Positions 1-11,710 of a stretch of DNA of 64,000 nt are shown piece by piece (the first letter of the stretch is position 1; every line of letters begins with the position of its first letter). Source of the stretch: Hemileia vastatrix (taxonomy: Eukaryota; Basidiomycota; Pucciniomycetes; Pucciniales; Zaghouaniaceae); NCBI GenBank assembly GCA_030280995.1, contig JASXTE010000013.1, positions 17,099,001 through 17,163,000 of the forward strand, in the 5' to 3' direction. Under the pieces are notes generated by a model. It did not search any database and was not told the origin of the DNA. It saw only the letters and a program-made list of their open reading frames with translations. Position numbers and translations under genes: made by a program.

Positions 1-446
1 AAAATTTTAAGGCCAAAACAGCTTCTTCATCTAAAAACCCCAATCTTGAGCTTCCTCCTCCATCTCAAGATCCTGATCCTATTATGCCAGTTTCTATATT
101 CAGTTTTTCTGAATCACTATTTCCTGGCTCAAAAAGTTAGTCTTTTAATTTTAATTTAATAATCCTCCTACTAATTTCAATTCCAACTGCTATCTCTTCC
201 TACTCCTAAGCTATCGCAATCACCAATACAGATGATGTTGGCCAGGTGCAGAATTATTACATTAGTCATTATCCTAAGTTACATAGATATCTATTTCTTA
301 ATTTTTGTGATGATATAAAGCATAAATTTTTAACTTATTTTCAGGAAACTACTGCTAATAATACTGAAGATTTAATGAAGAGAAGAATTATGATGAAAAG
401 CTTTGATAATGATGTTGAAAGATTCCAGAGGGATTATTTATTTTGA
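1..446 (+). pseudogene. 3' part of the antisense zinc-cluster gene of element B
   Basis: The left part corresponds to the end of the first exon of the homologous gene in element 1 (Pro/Ser-rich, ending in a PGSK-like stretch), then an intron, then the last exon at about 209-446. That exon encodes the conserved C-terminal domain seen in all copies: a tyrosine-rich start (HYPKLHRYLF), a YFQET motif, a DLMKRR motif and a terminal FDNDVERFQRDYLF block. The zinc-cluster exon lies outside the window. The gene is read opposite to the element's gag-pol. The function of the C-terminal domain is unknown; I recognise it only by comparison with the other copies in this window. Confidence 0.65.
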
Positions 447-1235
447 TTTCCTTCCCTTCTTTAAAATTTTTAAAACTTTAATTCTTTAATTCTTTTTGGT
501 GCTGATAACTGCTATTGTGTGGCTGATTTTAATTCTTTTTAAAAGTCATATGATTGTCATTATTTGAAATAAATTTTTAGTAAACTGTATTTGCCATATT
601 ATTATTCCACTACTAATAGCAAGGTTTGAATCCCTTCAGATTCTTCTCTACCAGTCTCCATTGTTTTCACAGCATGAGAGAGAAGGCCTCCCTAATGATC
701 CAAATAATTTTGATTCCATTCACATTGGGCTTCCCCCTGAGCTAAATACTATGATTCCATTCTTGCCATAAGGTCCTTCAAGCTTCACCTAAATCAGTAT
801 ATCAAAGAGACCCACTAAATCCAAATCCTATCCTTCTTCTATGATTCAGCATCACAACATTCAAATAAATTTCCAACCCATTAAAGTCACACCTAAATTT
901 TATCAAAAATCATAATTTTCCAGACATTCTTAGCACATTTATTTTTAAATTTTAAAAATTTCTATCAATAACCTTTAAAATTGTCATCTTTATTTAATCC
1001 TAAATAACTCCATTTAATGACATCTCAATTTCATAAAGTTAGTTGCACTATTTTCATTAATGACTGAGTTGTTCAAATGAGTGAGTACCAGTTTAATTAC
1101 TGATGAACCAGTGATAAATTAAATATGACTGACTTGAATATCCCACTTGATTAACATTCCCTCCTAATATCCTAAAAATCTAATTTTTTAATTGATTTCA
1201 ATTTTATAGTCTTTGTGGACCAAAGTGAAAGTAAT
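447..1235. other. Non-coding stretch downstream of the antisense gene
   Basis: No convincing gene. The part around 600-800 is clearly related to 28,635-28,830 in element 1 (both begin with a 'ccactact...agcaaggtttgaatccc' type sequence), so it is a conserved non-coding segment lying 3' of the antisense gene. The rest is AT-rich. Confidence 0.6.
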
Positions 1236-1561
1236 TTTCCAGTTTAAGATCATAGGGCACCAATCATTGACATTTTTCTGTTTATTTTAAGTTTAAGGTC
1301 ATAGAGGACCAAATACGTATAGTTTATTTCCAGTTTTAGGTCATAGTGGACCAATAATTGTGTCAATTGTAAATAATTGAAATTTTCTTCTTTAATATTC
1401 AGTTTTAAGTCATGATGGACTAACAGATCCCATAGAATGCAAAAATCTTTATAAGTATTTAGTTTAAAGTCTTGAAGGACAAACAGATCCAAAAAAAATC
1501 CTAAACTCTTGAAAAACTCTTGAAAATCAGCCAGTTTAAAGTCTTGGAGGAATAACAGCAT
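1236..1561 (-). repeat. H1 hairpin array of element B
   Basis: Six copies of the H1 motif read on the minus strand, each a short stem (for example GGTC ... GACC or AGTC ... GACT) with a 6-nt loop followed by TTAAACTG or TAAAACTG. Five fall in one reading frame and would encode repeated (L/V)-x-x-D-x-K-L peptides, but the equivalent array in element 1 is not kept in frame, so a nucleic-acid role is more likely than a protein repeat. Confidence 0.75.
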
Positions 1562-1675
1562 ATCTTGAGATAGAATTCAACAGATATCACACTCCAGTAG
1601 ACCCTGTTCACTGTGAAAAATAGCAATAAAGAATATAAAAGAAATAAACTAAAGTTATAAAGAAAATTTAAATTT

Positions 1676-1740
1676 AAAATATTTTTACTTTATTTTATTT
1701 TATTTTATTTTATTTTTTTATTTAGTTATTATTTGATTTT
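1676..1740. repeat. (TTTTA)n microsatellite
   Basis: A run of TTTTA units. Comparable low-complexity tracts sit at the same place in element C (about 25,260-25,310) and element 1 (about 29,990-30,130), between the H1 array and the other hairpins. Confidence 0.85.
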
Positions 1741-1876
1741 TTTAAAAATAAATTGTAAAGTAGAAAAATTTCAAAATAGAAAATATATAATTATAAGTTG
1801 GAAAATCAAAATTAAATAAAATTATTTTTAAAGATGTTCTGAAATTTGAAAATCAAAATTAAATATATATAAAAGA

Positions 1877-2370
1877 TGCCCCCCAGCCATTTGATTAGCC
1901 ATACCCCTGACATTATACCCACATCCAGCTGCACCTTGATGTGGGATACACAAGAAAAGAAATTGAAAATAAACATAAATGATTTTTTTAAAAAAAAATT
2001 TTTAAAGACATAATAAACAAAAATAAAAATGACACTGGGTGAGCTCCCTCAAATTTGTAAAAATGATTGGAGACCACCAGTGATCATCATCTCTGAAAAA
2101 ATTAATTTTAATAATTTCAAAATGAAATAAAATAAAATTATAACTAAAAAAATTCAAAAATAAAAAATAAAAAATCCTAGAATCTGGCTTCCTATAAGAG
2201 TAATTGATTGACTTCATTTTGATCCATTTTATAGTCTTAATGGACTTCCTATATAACAAAAACAAAGCCAGGACTCCACTTGAAAAAGGGAAACTATGGT
2301 AACAAACATTGTGGGGTAATTTTGTATAGAGAAGCCATCCCATCAATTACCCCCAAACTTTCCAAAATTA
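1877..2370 (-). repeat. H4, H3 and H2 hairpins of element B 3' untranslated region
   Basis: Three hairpin types in the same order as in elements C and 1. H4 at 1,919-1,944 pairs CCACATC-type with GATGTGG-type arms. H3 at 2,033-2,082 starts CACTGGGTGAGC and ends ACCACCAGTG. H2 at about 2,312-2,355 pairs GGGGTAAT with ATTACCCC. One H1 copy lies at about 2,226-2,250. No coding potential is seen. Confidence 0.7.
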
Positions 2371-2626
2371 AATTTAGAAGGCTCCTCTATGAACACTTCC
2401 ACCAAAAATAATAACATTCCAACACAATTCTTCACCATAAAATTTAAGATATTCAAATTTAATGATTGTTAATTTTAATGATAGTTTTTAGTTTACTTTT
2501 TTACAGAGTAAATCTTATTTAAACAATAATAAAGTAGCTTATCATCATTTTGGAGGAAGTCTTCTTTAAAAAATGGTAGGTAGTTTATCCTCATTTTGGT
2601 GTCAGACTTCAGTTTACCTAGTGCCC

Positions 2627-5600
2627 CTAGGATAGAACCACTTGACCTAATCAGCAGCTACACCCTTCTTTAATACAACTCAATCCAACTCTTCTAACAC
2701 ATATGAGCCACTAGATACTTGTTCTTTAACTCTATATGGTCCATTCCACCTATCCACAAACATTCTTCCCCCCTGACTTTCAAAACTCCTATTCTACACC
2801 AAGACCATATCTCCAATTTTCAAAGGCTTCCTTAACCTATTAGCCAAACTCTTATCCCAAAATCTAACAGACTGATTCCTAATATTCATCATTTTTGAAT
2901 ATGCCTTTTCTAGAGTTTCTTCTTTCTTTTCTAACTGAACCATTCTTGCACATAATAATTCTTCAGTAGTTTTGAATGTGTCCCAATCTAGTTCAAGATA
3001 TGATTCAGCCTCTAAATTAACTGGTAAAACTGCTCTCTGTCAAAAAACTGGCTCATATGTTTAATATCCACTTGTCCTTTTGGAAATGATTCCTTCATAA
3101 AATAAAACTAATGGTAAATAGTGCCTCCACTTTTAAGCACTTGCTCCACACATTTAAACTAAAGCATCCTTCATAACTTGATGCCCTTTTTCCACCATTT
3201 CTTTAGCTTCAGGAAATTATGGGGTCACTACCCTAACCCTTGATTCAAATTTTGATATAGCCTCTCTAAAATGTGTCCCAAATTCAGGACCTCTATCAAC
3301 TGTAACCAACTTCATTACTCCATACTTATATACCCACATTATCATCAAAAAATCTGTCAAATTCCTGGAATTCAAATTAATAAGAGGAAATTCCTCTACC
3401 AATCCAGTTAAATCATCTCTGTCTACAATCAAATATTTTTATCTTCCCTCAAAATGAACAGCATCCAAACTAACCCTACCAAAAAGAGTAATTTCAACGT
3501 TTGCATGTCCAGGTTCCTTTGGCCTTAAATAAATTCTACTTTGAAGCTCTTCACATAACTACCCCATTTTTCAACAGTTAGCTTCATTCCTGGCCACCAA
3601 AATCTATCAGCAATTCATCTATAAGTTTCACCAACTTCTCTCACCAGAAAAAAAAATGGGCACCTGATAGCAGGTGCCAATCTCTATCTTTGACTTATCT
3701 CGATTTCAGCCCAGCTTTAATTCTTTTGGAAAGACTTCCCACTGAAAAATGAGCACACTAGCTTATGCAACATCAAAAAAAATTATTTTAAATAAAAACT
3801 TAATATAGGGATATGCACCTGCTAGCAGGTGCCACTTATTTTTTTGAGGTGTTTATGCACAAGATCTTCATGCAGTGACTTTATAACCAACTCTTGCCCT
3901 TTCTTTTGAGTAAAAATACTTGAGGATTTGGATATCTCCTCCTCATCAATCTTCTAACAGATAGATAAAATTACAGTGACTTCCTTTTGATAGCCACCCA
4001 TTCATAATTATCACTTTTATCCAGCCTTTCTAAATTTAACAAATATTTAACCATTTTATAATAAAATCCTGTCTGCCCCCAGACATCATCTTAAAAATCC
4101 ATTAATATTACATCTACGGATACTTCCCTATCTCCTAGATCACCTGAAAATGAATGAGCCAATAATTTTAATAATAGACTTTGCCTTTTTATTATTAAAG
4201 ATTTTGAATTTTTCATCTTTGAACTTTCCAACCTTTTATCAACAAAATTTTCTTCTTTTCACTTTTTACCCTTTTCAGCATCATCATCTTCATCTTTGTT
4301 CAACCTCCTTTTTATCTAATTTTTATTAACACCCAACCTCTCTTTAACCAAATTTTCTAAAACACCAACATCTACACCATTCACCAAAATTTTACTATCC
4401 AACACAATTTCACCATCCTCATCCATATACACAAAATCTCCAATTACTTTTTTAACAAATTTATCTACACCATCATCATAATCCCCAGAACATAATCTTT
4501 CATTATATTATTATTTTCTAATTTATCCTCATGGGGGGATAATCATTGTCTTTATCCACAGATATTAATCCAGAAAGTTTGACCTCATGGGGAAGGTAAG
4601 GAAAGTTTTCAGCACCTTTTTTACTGGCCTTAATCACAGGGATATCTTCATTGAATTCCTCTGAGTCAGAATCCCCTTCAGTAGGTGGTCATCTTGATAA
4701 TACATCTGGAATAGTGAACATCTCTGCAGGCTTGTGAAATAAATCAAAAGAAAAATGCTGAACAAAAGCTACCCATCTAGTCATGGGAGAATTTGGTAAA
4801 CTTGGGGAATTGATTATTTGAATTAAAGATTTAGCATTGAATTGTAATTTGAAGTGTTGTCCCCATAAAATATTTTGAATTTTCTTTAAGATTTTTTCCA
4901 CACCACAAAGTTCCAATTTTTGTTGAGAATATTCTAATTAATACTCAGTTAATACTACAGATTCATACCTGACTTGTCTAATAAAACCAGCTTTATTAAT
5001 TTGAGACATAACAACCCCAGCAGCCATCTGACTTGAATCCACTGCTAAATAAATCCAGCCTTCATCTTTCCCATAATCTTACTTCTGCAGGATAATATCT
5101 TCCCCAACTACCTTCTTCAACCTAACAAAAGCCTTTTCACACTCTTCATCCCACTCCCAGTCAGAATCCTTCCTAGTAAAACTTCTAAAAGGAGCAGCCA
5201 ATGAAGAAAAGTCCTTGATAAACATTCTGACATAAACACACATGCCTAAAAACCCTCTGACTTTGGTTGTATTCTTGGGTCTTGGCCAAGACTGAATTTT
5301 ATTTACCTTCTTCTTTGACATAATCCTACCCTCTCTAAATACAACATGACCTAAGATCTCCAAAACTAGAACACAAAAAGAAAATTTGGAACCTGAAATA
5401 GTTATACCAGCTTCTTCAATCCTAAACGAAATCCTCTCTAAAGTAACTGCATATTTGCAGATAAAGTTCTGTATACCTGGATTATCCTTCAAACCTTCAT
5501 TACAATAATCTGTTGAAGGTACTTTTATTCCACCATCATCAATAAATATACCAGAATATTGTGGAAATTTTTCTTGTAGAGTCCAAGCCATCTTGATAAA

Positions 5601-6340
5601 CAGAAACTGAATTTGTTGCTCCTTGAGGTAATTTTTTTAGCTTTAGTTGCCCAAGTGGCATATCAAAAGTTGTGAGAGGCATAAATTCTGGATACAACTC
5701 TCTTTCATCATATCACCCCATTATAACACCCAAATCATAACACACTCTCCCTTCAAAAATATTTACAAACTCCTCCATGCTAGATGGTATTCCTGCATCT
5801 TATATTGTAACACTATTTATTTCTTTTAAGTCATGAACTACCCTAAGCTTTCCATTAGGGTTTTTAATACATAATACTGGACTTTAATAACTTGATGATT
5901 ATTTTTTGTATTATCCAGTTCAAATTCTTTCTCTAATAAATTCAATAGAATCTTCTTTTAAAGTGGCAGGTATTTGAATTGGCTTTTGTTGCTATGGTTC
6001 ATGGCAAACAACTGGAATCTTGTAGGGCTACCCATAAGAATACTTTGACACACCTCTCTCCTCTTCTACAAATGCAATGGCCTTCTCCATCTTAAACATT
6101 ACATCCAACAAAAACCTTATTTTCTTCACCTGACAGCCATCCTTCAGGTCCAAAATTAACAACCTCTTATCTCTTGACAGTGATCCTAGAAGTTTCAGAA
6201 AATTCAGGAAGGTTCTTGACTTAAGGACAGTCATATGGATCTCTTTAAAAATTTGGTCTTCTCAAAGGCAGATTAAATTCAGACAGCAGAGGTTCATTGA
6301 TTGGCCTAATTTCATTTGCTACCTTTTTTATATTTTGTTG
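2627..6340 (-). pseudogene. pol remnant of element B (RT, RNase H, integrase)
   Basis: Translated pieces align with the better-kept pol of element 1. Residues of the reverse transcriptase lie at about 6,234-5,079, including a FIDDGG catalytic-site variant near 5,540 and a connection segment (WPRPKNTTKVRGFLG). The RNase H tail lies at 4,916-4,689 and parts of the integrase core at 3,432-3,217, with the VDRGPEFG segment around the second catalytic Asp. The order is that of a Ty3/gypsy pol. Stops and frameshifts are numerous, and a MITE sits inside the integrase region, so no functional product is expected. Confidence 0.8.
3642..3851. mobile_element. 210-bp MITE with hairpin ends inserted in element B integrase
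   Basis: Compared with element 1, the pol sequence is interrupted between 'cttctct' and 'atgcacaagatc'. The inserted piece starts CACC plus an A-run and reads inward to a palindrome with CACCTG and CAGGTGCC arms (about 3,660-3,681). It ends with the mirror image (palindrome at about 3,815-3,835, T-run, GAGGTG). It has no coding capacity. No target-site duplication could be recognised, so the superfamily is open. Confidence 0.65.
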
Positions 6341-6672
6341 TGCCATCATCCACTTTTACTTGAGATACTTGATCCATTATTGTTTTTCAATTATATAATT
6401 CATCATAACAATTTTATGCAGCTTCAAAACCAGAATAAGAAATAGAGTAAGTTGAAACATAATTTTCATTTTCAATATTTTCATTATTATCATTAATACC
6501 CCCTTTTCCTTTGTCTAATTTGTCATACAATTTTCCAGCATCTTTTATTCTTCATTTTCCACCATAAAATCACCAATAAATAAATATGGAATTTTAACAT
6601 CTTTCTGGAGGAAAGAAATAAAATCATCACAAATATTGTTTTTTTGTGATTTAATTATACTAAGATTTTTTT

Positions 6673-7959
6673 TGTTGGCCGGTTGTCTAGAAGAAGGAAA
6701 GAAAAGGGGAAAGAAGAAGAGGAGGAAAGGGGAATAGGAAAGAAAGATTTATAAGAAGTAAAAGCAATAAGGTAATAAAATGATTTAATTTATTTAAAGA
6801 GAGGCAACGACAATTTACTTGAGGGCTGACACAAAAAATGAGGATTATTAAATGACAATAATTATTTAAAGTAAGGATTATTATTTCTGCGTGGAAAACA
6901 CTATTATTACTATCAGACTTAAAGCAACCTGTATATAGTTATATAAAATTTAAATTAGAATTTTAATACTAATAAAAATAATAATAAAATGTATTATATT
7001 AAAAATATATTCAAATTTTGGTTGTATAGTAAGTGATGTTTTAAAGGGGATTATCCAAGGCCCTTTTATAGACCAAGGGACCCCTGAAGCACCACCAATC
7101 AATAAATACAAATTAGAAATAGCTAAAACAAGAGATAACAGAATAGAAAATGAAACATGACTATCAAGAGAAAAATATGACAAAATTTACTAAAACCTGT
7201 GAGTAATTAATCCTTTTCCCACTATAACATCCCAAAAAACTTAATTAAAATAATCATTAACCAAGTAAGTCTGAAACATGAGAACAATGAGTAAAACTAA
7301 TCAAAAACAGACATTATAGTGACATGTAAAGGTTTTAAGTAAAACAAATAAAATTATTTTCACGCCAAAATTCATGGAATAAATTCAATTCAGTTTAAAG
7401 CAATTTTAAGTAATTGTTTTAACTATGTAATTAATTCAATAATTAGTTTAAATGAAACAGAAAATTATTTAGTGTTATTTGTAATTTAAAATGGGGATTT
7501 TAATACTATGTTATTAAATAAGTATTATAATTTATTTAATAATTTTTCCTGACACAATTAAGGGTCAAAAGACGCGCCCAATATTATTGCTTAATAATAT
7601 ATGAAGTTTTATTTAATATATAAAATTAATTAATTAACTTAATTACATTATAAGTCAATTTTACATATATAATTATAATATATGTTTTCTAATTAATTAA
7701 TTATTAATTTATAATTATTAAATACATAAAAATGCGCCATTATTTGTAGAATATAAAATATATTATGCTTAATTTAAATGTATAAAAATTTATACAACAA
7801 TAAAATTAATATAACACTTATTATTAATAAGATACTTATATAATTTTATTATTCAATAAAATATTAATTTATATACATAAAATACAATTCTTATGCTCTC
7901 TTTCAGGTCCAATAAATTAACATATAATTTGCTGGGCTCCTGGTATAGCCTGGCTGACA
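6673..7959. other. AT-rich region with a purine tract; right part is probably a chromovirus LTR
   Basis: Positions about 6,690-6,770 are a G/A-rich tract. The rest is AT-rich without a credible gene. Just below 7,960 the minus strand shows a purine-rich tract (7,960-7,972) followed by TGTCAGCCAGGC. This is the expected polypurine tract and TG start of the 3' LTR of the neighbouring chromovirus, read toward lower coordinates. I could not fix the other end of that LTR. Confidence 0.5.
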
Positions 7960-9960
7960 CTCCCTCACTCTAAAAAAACAATAAAAAAAATGCTAAGATT
8001 TTTTCTTTTTGTATTTTTTTAACAGAGTAGGAAGATTTGAAATCTCCTTGCCAGGTATCCATGCATCATGTTCAGATGATTTGTATTTATATCTCAATAA
8101 ATATTCAGTACCTCTTTCAGAAGTGATAATTCTATCATTGAGAATTTTATCAATTTCTTCAGTTTCTGTGACTTCCTGAGAGTTTTTCTTAGGTCTTCCC
8201 CTTCTTTTGGGAAATAAGTCACTGTTGGAAGTATAAGGCTTAATAAAAGAAATGGGAAAAAAAGGATGTTTCCTATCATATGGAGAATACAATACAACTT
8301 CTACTGCATTATCTCCAACCATTCGTTTAACAACATAAGGTCCTACAAAAGGATCTTTTAAATTGTTGTTACCTTGTAAATTGAAATGGAAATTAGATAT
8401 CAACACTTCATCACCCTTGTTAAATGTGTATTCCTTATGGGATTTATCCCATCTTTTCTTTTCATATTCAAATGCTTTTTCAATACAGCTTTGAGCATGT
8501 TTCCTGCATAGCTGTTGCGTTTGCATAAAAGAATTTACACCAGGGTGTAGTTCCAACTTAGGTAATTTATTATTGAGAATCTGAGCAGGAGTATTTGGGA
8601 CATAACCTAACCAAAGCTCAAAAGGATTTTTCTCAGTGACAGAATGAACAGTGCTATTATATGCAAATTCAAGACCAGGCAATAGAGTGACCCATTCATG
8701 AGTATATCTGTCATTGTCTTTATATTCTAAACCAAAGGCACAATACCTTCTAATCATATCTTCCAGAGTTTGAATGATTCTCTCAGCTAGACCATCAGTC
8801 TGAGGATGGTGAGCTGTAGACAATTTTAACTCACAGCCACAAATATCCATAAAAGAGGTCCAAAACTCAGAAGTAAATTTTGGATCCCTATCAGAGATAA
8901 TGGCTTTTGGAAAACCAATAATATTAAACATGGAAGACCAACATAAGAAAGCTAATTCTTTTGTGGATACATCTTTGTGGGTAGGAATAAATTTGCACAT
9001 TTTTGTGAATCTATCTACTATTACCCAACTAGAGTTAAAGCTGTCTTTACCTGCAACAGGAAGACCAGTGACAAAATACATGTTAATTATTTGCCAAGAA
9101 GCATTAGGTGCTTCAATATGTTGTAATAACCCTGCTCTTTTACCTGTCAACCTTTTAGATTTTTGGCAGGAATCACAAGATTCAACATATAATTTTGTGT
9201 CTTCAGACATATTAGCCCACCAAGCAGTGTTTTTGATTCTAATCAATGTTTTTTCAAGATCAAAATGACCAGCCAATATGTCATCATGACAAAGTTTGAG
9301 GATAGTTTCTTTCATAGAAGGAGGAATTAAAATTACATTAGTAAGCTTTCTTCTATAATATATATAAACATCTTCAATAGAAAACTTTCCTTTACTCAAA
9401 GCATTTTGATACTTTGCAGGAAGAGTTTTTATCAATTCTTGAATTGAAGCATTCTTAGGATCATTTAAGATAGTAACCAACTTATTTAAATCAGAATCCT
9501 TATCATATGAATCCAGTATTATTAGCAATAACTATTCTTCCATATCAACTATAAATATATAATGGATATGAACAGTATCATCTTCAGGTACATAAGCAGG
9601 ATTTGAGTCATTATTTGGCAGAGGCAATCTGGACAGCATATCAACATTGGAGTGAACATTTCCAGCCCTATGGATAATTGTCATCCATCCTCTGTATTCT
9701 TGAACAGCAAGTTGCCACCTGAACATATGTCTATTAGGTGTTTTCAGGGTTAAGAGGGACTTCACGGCACTACAGTCAGTTACTAATTCAAACTTTTGGT
9801 CATCTAGATAGTAATGAAGCTTCTCAAGATCCCAAACAACTGCTAAGCACTCTAATTGAGTGGCACCATATTTTAATTCACTATTTCTCAAGGTTCTTGA
9901 AATATAACAAATTACAACCTCTGAGGATTTATCATTAATAATTTGGAAGGGTATTTTAAG
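7960..9960 (-). mobile_element. 3' half of a chromodomain Ty3/gypsy element (chromovirus)
   Basis: Contains the RNase H tail, integrase and chromodomain of a second, unrelated Ty3 lineage, followed by a polypurine tract and an LTR-like TG start below 7,960. The 5' side stops near 9,960, where the translated RNase H homology ends in unrelated sequence. Gag, protease and RT are absent. Confidence 0.8.
7993..9958 (-). pseudogene. Chromovirus pol C-terminal part: RNase H, integrase, chromodomain
   Basis: From the N-terminal side: RNase H remnant (about 9,958-9,535, with ELKYGATQLECLAVVW and the DMLSRLP tail), an in-frame TAG at 9,532-9,534, then 511 codons of integrase. The integrase has the HHCC zinc-binding module (AGHFDLEKT ... 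CDSCQKSKR), a core with ISDRDPKF (second Asp) and AERIIQTLE (catalytic Glu), and a C-terminal chromodomain (LLRYKYKSSEHDAWIP). The first catalytic Asp, normally in a 'MDF.TGLP' context, is Tyr here (MYFVTGLP), which together with the stop indicates an inactive copy. The chromodomain of this family normally directs insertion to marked chromatin. Confidence 0.85.
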
Positions 9961-10649
9961 TAGTGGAAACCAATTTTATGGGACAAGAAACAGGTTAAGA
10001 TTTAGGGGATAGAGAGTAAAAGAAACAGGAGGAGAGAAAAGAGAAAGGTTAAAGGAAGGTAGAAAAACATTTGTTGAGCAAATATGATCACATATAAAGG
10101 TGCTAGTAAAAGTGAGAAAATTAAAAAAAGTGGTTGAGAAAAATTGAAATAAGAGATTTTAAAAATAAGAGGGTGGATGCTATTGTATCAACAAACATCA
10201 GAGTTCAACTTCATCTTATATTTCTTACTACAGAAGAAGCTTTATTTAAATCATATGAATACTGAGTTATGTTCTTAAATTCTTCACCCTGTTATACTAA
10301 GGTAAAGACCATCATTTTTAATTTAACTGATATTGAACTCTTGTTTAAGGCTTTGCATAGATCTTCAGTAATTCAAGATACATAAGTTTTTACTACTTAT
10401 ATCAATAATAAAATTGAAAAAATCAAATTAATGAAATATTGAAATTAATCAATACATGGTAATACATTCCTTCTTTTCAATGATTTCATTTTATGACAAT
10501 AATAATTATACATATATTTGAAAAATAATTCAAATTTTATTATCTATAAAATATTTTGAGAAAAAAAAACCTACAATAAATACCAAATATCTCAAAGATA
10601 TTAATAAAAAATTAGAAGATAGCATTAACATTAAATAAAATCCATAAAA
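9961..10649. other. Intergenic, no recognised feature
   Basis: Low-GC sequence without a convincing ORF, repeat or RNA gene. It separates the truncated chromovirus from the TIR transposon at 10,650. Confidence 0.5.
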
Positions 10650-11710
10650 GGGGGTATCAATGTTGACCGATCCGCAATTAAATTAATTGCGGAAAATAAT
10701 CTGCATACCCCAATTATCTTCCGCAATTATTTTTGCTAATATTTGGGTTGTTAGACACTTTACGTGTCAATGTTCACCTCTTATCTGACATTTTTATCCT
10801 CAATATTTCATAACCACATCTTGGACAACTTTCTGGATATCCCAGCCTTCTACCTTGCTGCGCACTTCTATTCTCATCCCATCCTGTTCATTCTATCCGC
10901 TCAGAATTTCTCCCCATTTCATCTATTTGATTCTTCTCCTTTTCATCTTGCTATCTCATCTGCTTGTTTCTGCTCCTTTTCATCTTCATTTATAATAACA
11001 TGCCTCGTCATCCTAGATCTTCTCAAAGGCAGCCATCACCCAGTTGTTCTTCAATTCCCACTACTTCCTCTTTCCCCCGCTCAGCCAAGAAATCAAAGAC
11101 TGTTCAATTAAAAAAAGATGAACATCTCATTCTTATCAACTGGCTGAAAACCTATCGGGGATCATGATAAAGATTTGGCCCCCTGGTGATGATGTAACGC
11201 TTTTTGGAAAGAAAACACATATAAGCTAAAGCATCTTCCAAATCAGAGTCAGATTTATAGTAAAGAACTAAAAGAAAAGTGATAGCATTCATTGTTGAGT
11301 GAAGTAGCTTCCTAGTAGAGAGGTGTTTCATTGTTGCCGGTGGAAGGGTTATGTGATGAGGGAAGTGGGAATTCACCGCCAAATGTGCAGTTGGGGTGTG
11401 TAGATAGAAAAAAAACTTAAGTGTTCGCCACCAAAATTAAGTAGCATAGAGTGAGGAAATACTTAAGGATGGCATCAGCAATTATAAGTCATGTGACTTT
11501 CTTAAAAATCCATCATGGATGAGATGAGTTTGGGATCAGGAATTAGGAATGGAAATTGGGGTATAAGAGGCGGGATAATGCATTATCGTGGATTTCTTAT
11601 CCACTAGCCCTGGGGCTAGTGGATAAGAATCTTCCGCAATTAATAATGTCTGATCCCGGGAAAAAAAATTCCTGATCCCTAATTGCGGATCCCTGAATAT
11701 TGATACCCCC
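10650..11710. mobile_element. 1.06-kb DNA transposon with GGGGGTATCA termini
   Basis: The left end reads GGGGGTATCAATGTTG and continues to GATCCGCAATTA. The right end, reverse-complemented, reads GGGGGTATCAATATTC and continues to the same GATCCGCAATTA, giving imperfect TIRs of about 31 bp. CCGCAATTA occurs five times in the subterminal regions in both orientations. The first pair forms a 10-bp-arm palindrome at 10,672-10,692, and a 15-bp perfect hairpin (CTTATCCACTAGCCC arm) lies at 11,596-11,627. A clear target duplication was not found. The small coding capacity suggests a non-autonomous derivative. Confidence 0.65.
11000..11167 (+). CDS. Short ORF inside the TIR transposon, unknown
   Basis: Opens with ATG and encodes 55 residues: a Ser/Pro/Arg-rich start, then a basic segment and KKDEHLILINWLK, which resembles the first helix of a DNA-binding domain. 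A start upstream at 10,964 would add a hydrophobic stretch and seems less likely. It may be the N-terminal remnant of a transposase left in a deleted element. On the other strand 11,382-11,152 is also open but gives no recognisable motif. No function is assigned. Confidence 0.3.
   Translation: MPRHPRSSQRQPSPSCSSIPTTSSFPRSAKKSKTVQLKKDEHLILINWLKTYRGS

Larger units (their letters stand above)
1..6672 (-). mobile_element. Element B: decayed Ty3/gypsy retrotransposon, minus orientation, truncated at both window edge and 6.67 kb
   Basis: This is the same family as elements C and 1. Reading the minus strand one finds, in order, a pol region (about 6,340 down to 2,627), a hairpin-rich untranslated region (2,600-1,230) and, on the opposite strand, the end of a small antisense gene (1-446). 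The homology stops abruptly near 6,672, inside the spacer that in element 1 holds a 105-bp tandem repeat, so gag, protease and the 5' LTR are missing. The many stops and frameshifts mark it as the most decayed of the three related copies. The left end runs out of the window. Confidence 0.8.

Noticed and set aside
628..650. tRNA B-box-like word (GGTTTGAATCCC), also at 28,650
   Set aside because: No acceptor stem, D arm or anticodon arm can be formed around it; it is part of a conserved segment of the retroelement.
2002..2346. Minus-strand open frame of 114 codons
   Set aside because: Runs through the H3/H2 hairpin region of element B and is not conserved in elements C or 1.
5647..5829. Plus-strand 60-codon frame
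   Set aside because: Lies opposite the pol remnant of element B and has no motif.
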